A stretch of 46,063 nucleotides of DNA from Shewanella sp. Isolate13 (GTDB lineage: Bacteria; Pseudomonadota; Gammaproteobacteria; Enterobacterales; Shewanellaceae). Positions 44,945 through 46,063 of this stretch are shown here, in pieces. The position numbers were made by a program, and so were the translations under genes. How positions within the stretch are numbered: position 1 is the first letter of the stretch; each line of letters opens with the position of its first letter. Where the stretch lies: assembly GCF_022398325.1 (NCBI RefSeq), contig NZ_JAKEVD010000026.1:23025-69087 (forward strand), given 5' to 3'. The notes under the pieces are model-generated. The model searched no databases and was not told the DNA's origin. It saw nothing but the letters and a program-made list of their open reading frames with translations.

Positions 44945-45053
44945 TTATTTGGGGGTATTTTCGCACAATAATTGCTGTTCAAAAAGTGAATAACCCAGCA
45001 ATGTGTAAATAAATTACACGCTTAAGCCGAGTAAGATGGTTTTTGCATGATTA

Positions 45054-45959
45054 TTAACCAGATTGCTCTATGCTGCTTAGGCAGTGTTTTAACAGTTCTT
45101 CAATTATTCGATAGCGCACAGGTAACTGGCGGTTACGCTTATGAACTAAGTAAACTTGCTCGGTAACCGCAGTTTTTGGCATGTGGACACAGAGCCTTTC
45201 TTTATGGGGAAAACTATCGAATGCACTCTTAGGAAGAACCGTAAAGCCGATCCCCATAGAAACTGGCAGCAGAATTTGGCTAAGTTGATTAACGTAGCTA
45301 GCCGTGGGTAGCTTTTCAATATTTAGCCCGGTAAGTTCTGGCGTGGCACATTGATCAAAATAGAGGGATAAATAATGGTCCGCATCGGGGTGTTTGACGA
45401 CACCACATCGATTCAAAACGTTCGAATCGATCACTTTATCCCCGTAGTGTTTTGGCAAAATAAGGCATAAGGGTTCATGGCCTATGGGGACGCTATGGAA
45501 CTCGCTGCTGTTGGGGTTGTGGGTGACCAATCCAAGATCAATATTAGCTTCGGCTATCTCTTTTAGGATCTTATGGTTGGGAGCGGCCTCTAAATGAATA
45601 GAGAGTGCAGGGTAGTGTTGTTGTAATTTAAGTAATTCTGGGTAGTACAGCAGTGCTAAGGCACCTGAACAAGACAGACTGCATAATCCAGAGTGGGGAG
45701 CGTCAAAACCTAAGTTCTCTATCAGCTTGGTTTCATTATTAGCAGACTCGATAGCGTACTGATAAACCTGTCTACCTTGCTCGGTAATTTCAAACTGCTT
45801 GTTGAATCTTTTAATGAGTTCATGACCGCAAGCTTGCTCTAGCTTCTTTACCTGTTGGCTCACACCCGGTTGAGTCATATTTAATTTTTCAGCGGTTTGG
45901 GTAAAGTGTCCGGTATCAATTAGGGTCTTAAAAGTGTGTAACCAAATAGGGTTGAGCAT
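45054..45959 (-). CDS. LysR family transcriptional regulator
   Basis: 301 residues from the ATG at 45959, which has AAGGA six bases upstream and gives the standard LysR N-terminus MLNPIWLHTFKTLIDTGHFT; an upstream in-frame start at 46046 adds 29 unrelated residues. The helix-turn-helix (TQTAEKLNMTQPGVSQQVKKLEQACGHEL) is followed by a LysR effector-binding domain. It lies upstream of the chemoreceptor on the same strand, with 199 bp between. Target and ligand cannot be told from the sequence. Confidence 0.9.
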   Translation of the reverse strand: MLNPIWLHTFKTLIDTGHFTQTAEKLNMTQPGVSQQVKKLEQACGHELIKRFNKQFEITEQGRQVYQYAIESANNETKLIENLGFDAPHSGLCSLSCSGALALLYYPELLKLQQHYPALSIHLEAAPNHKILKEIAEANIDLGLVTHNPNSSEFHSVPIGHEPLCLILPKHYGDKVIDSNVLNRCGVVKHPDADHYLSLYFDQCATPELTGLNIEKLPTASYVNQLSQILLPVSMGIGFTVLPKSAFDSFPHKERLCVHMPKTAVTEQVYLVHKRNRQLPVRYRIIEELLKHCLSSIEQSG

Positions 45960-46063
45960 TGGAGTTCCTTGCATTGGCGACCTAAGTCGTTTTAACGCCA
46001 TGGTGAGGTTCGCAGTAGGAGCAGAGCCATAATCAAGATCAGTCACCTGCTGCGCCTTAATAA

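Noticed and set aside
45003..45019. TyrR-like box (GTGTAA-ATAAA-TTACAC)
   Set aside because: The spacing is too short for the TyrR consensus, and it lies just downstream of the LysR gene without a clear promoter.

Overview
The window is chromosomal DNA of a gammaproteobacterium, most likely Shewanella or a close relative in the Alteromonadales. The reasons are the conserved E. coli-like gene order, the fimV gene between an asd-type gene and truA, and the MelR-like/GH97 locus. I see no tRNA, rRNA, transposase, integrase, phage gene or CRISPR array.

Layout. (1) 1-7793, minus strand: the 5' part of a gene for a secreted protein built of identical 13-residue repeats, cut by the window edge; a 1426-residue membrane-anchored sensor with a periplasmic propeller, two PAS domains, GGDEF and EAL; and a cytoplasmic insulysin-type M16 protease. 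(2) 8159-18335: sixA, smrB, prmB, aroC, an HcaT-like MFS transporter, a COG3199-type ATP-NAD kinase relative, yfcL, a SPOUT methyltransferase, mnmC and fabB. (3) 18474-23893: an insertion between fabB and pdxB relative to E. coli, with an NTF2-like protein, a LysR regulator divergent from a fold-III PLP lyase and an ornithine-cyclodeaminase-like reductase, and a CNNM/CorC-type membrane protein. (4) 24231-34836: pdxB, asd/usg, fimV, truA, folC, dedD, cvpA, purF. As in E. coli this block follows the fabB block, but dedA and accD are absent between truA and folC. (5) 34976-37487: a small membrane protein behind a perfect 7-1-7 Fur-type palindrome, and topB behind a strong LexA box. (6) 37593-42909: a MelR-like AraC regulator, a lipoprotein glycoside hydrolase of the six-hairpin type and a GH97 enzyme with the retaining (alpha-galactosidase-type) catalytic pair. 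(7) 42983-45959, minus: a dCACHE chemoreceptor with an intact amino-acid-binding motif, and a LysR regulator.

How the genes work together. Regions 2 and 4 are housekeeping: tRNA and ribosome modification, ribosome rescue, chorismate, fatty-acid, PLP, folate and purine synthesis, and cell-pole and division proteins. The accessory content is in regions 1, 3, 5, 6 and 7. The points most worth following up are the secreted repeat protein with a hairpin over its ribosome-binding site next to a probably Fur-controlled c-di-GMP enzyme, the degenerate methyltransferase half of MnmC, the SOS-type promoter of topB, the PLP-lyase/imine-reductase cassette, and the MelR/GH97 locus. Several genes use TTG or GTG starts backed by good Shine-Dalgarno sequences.
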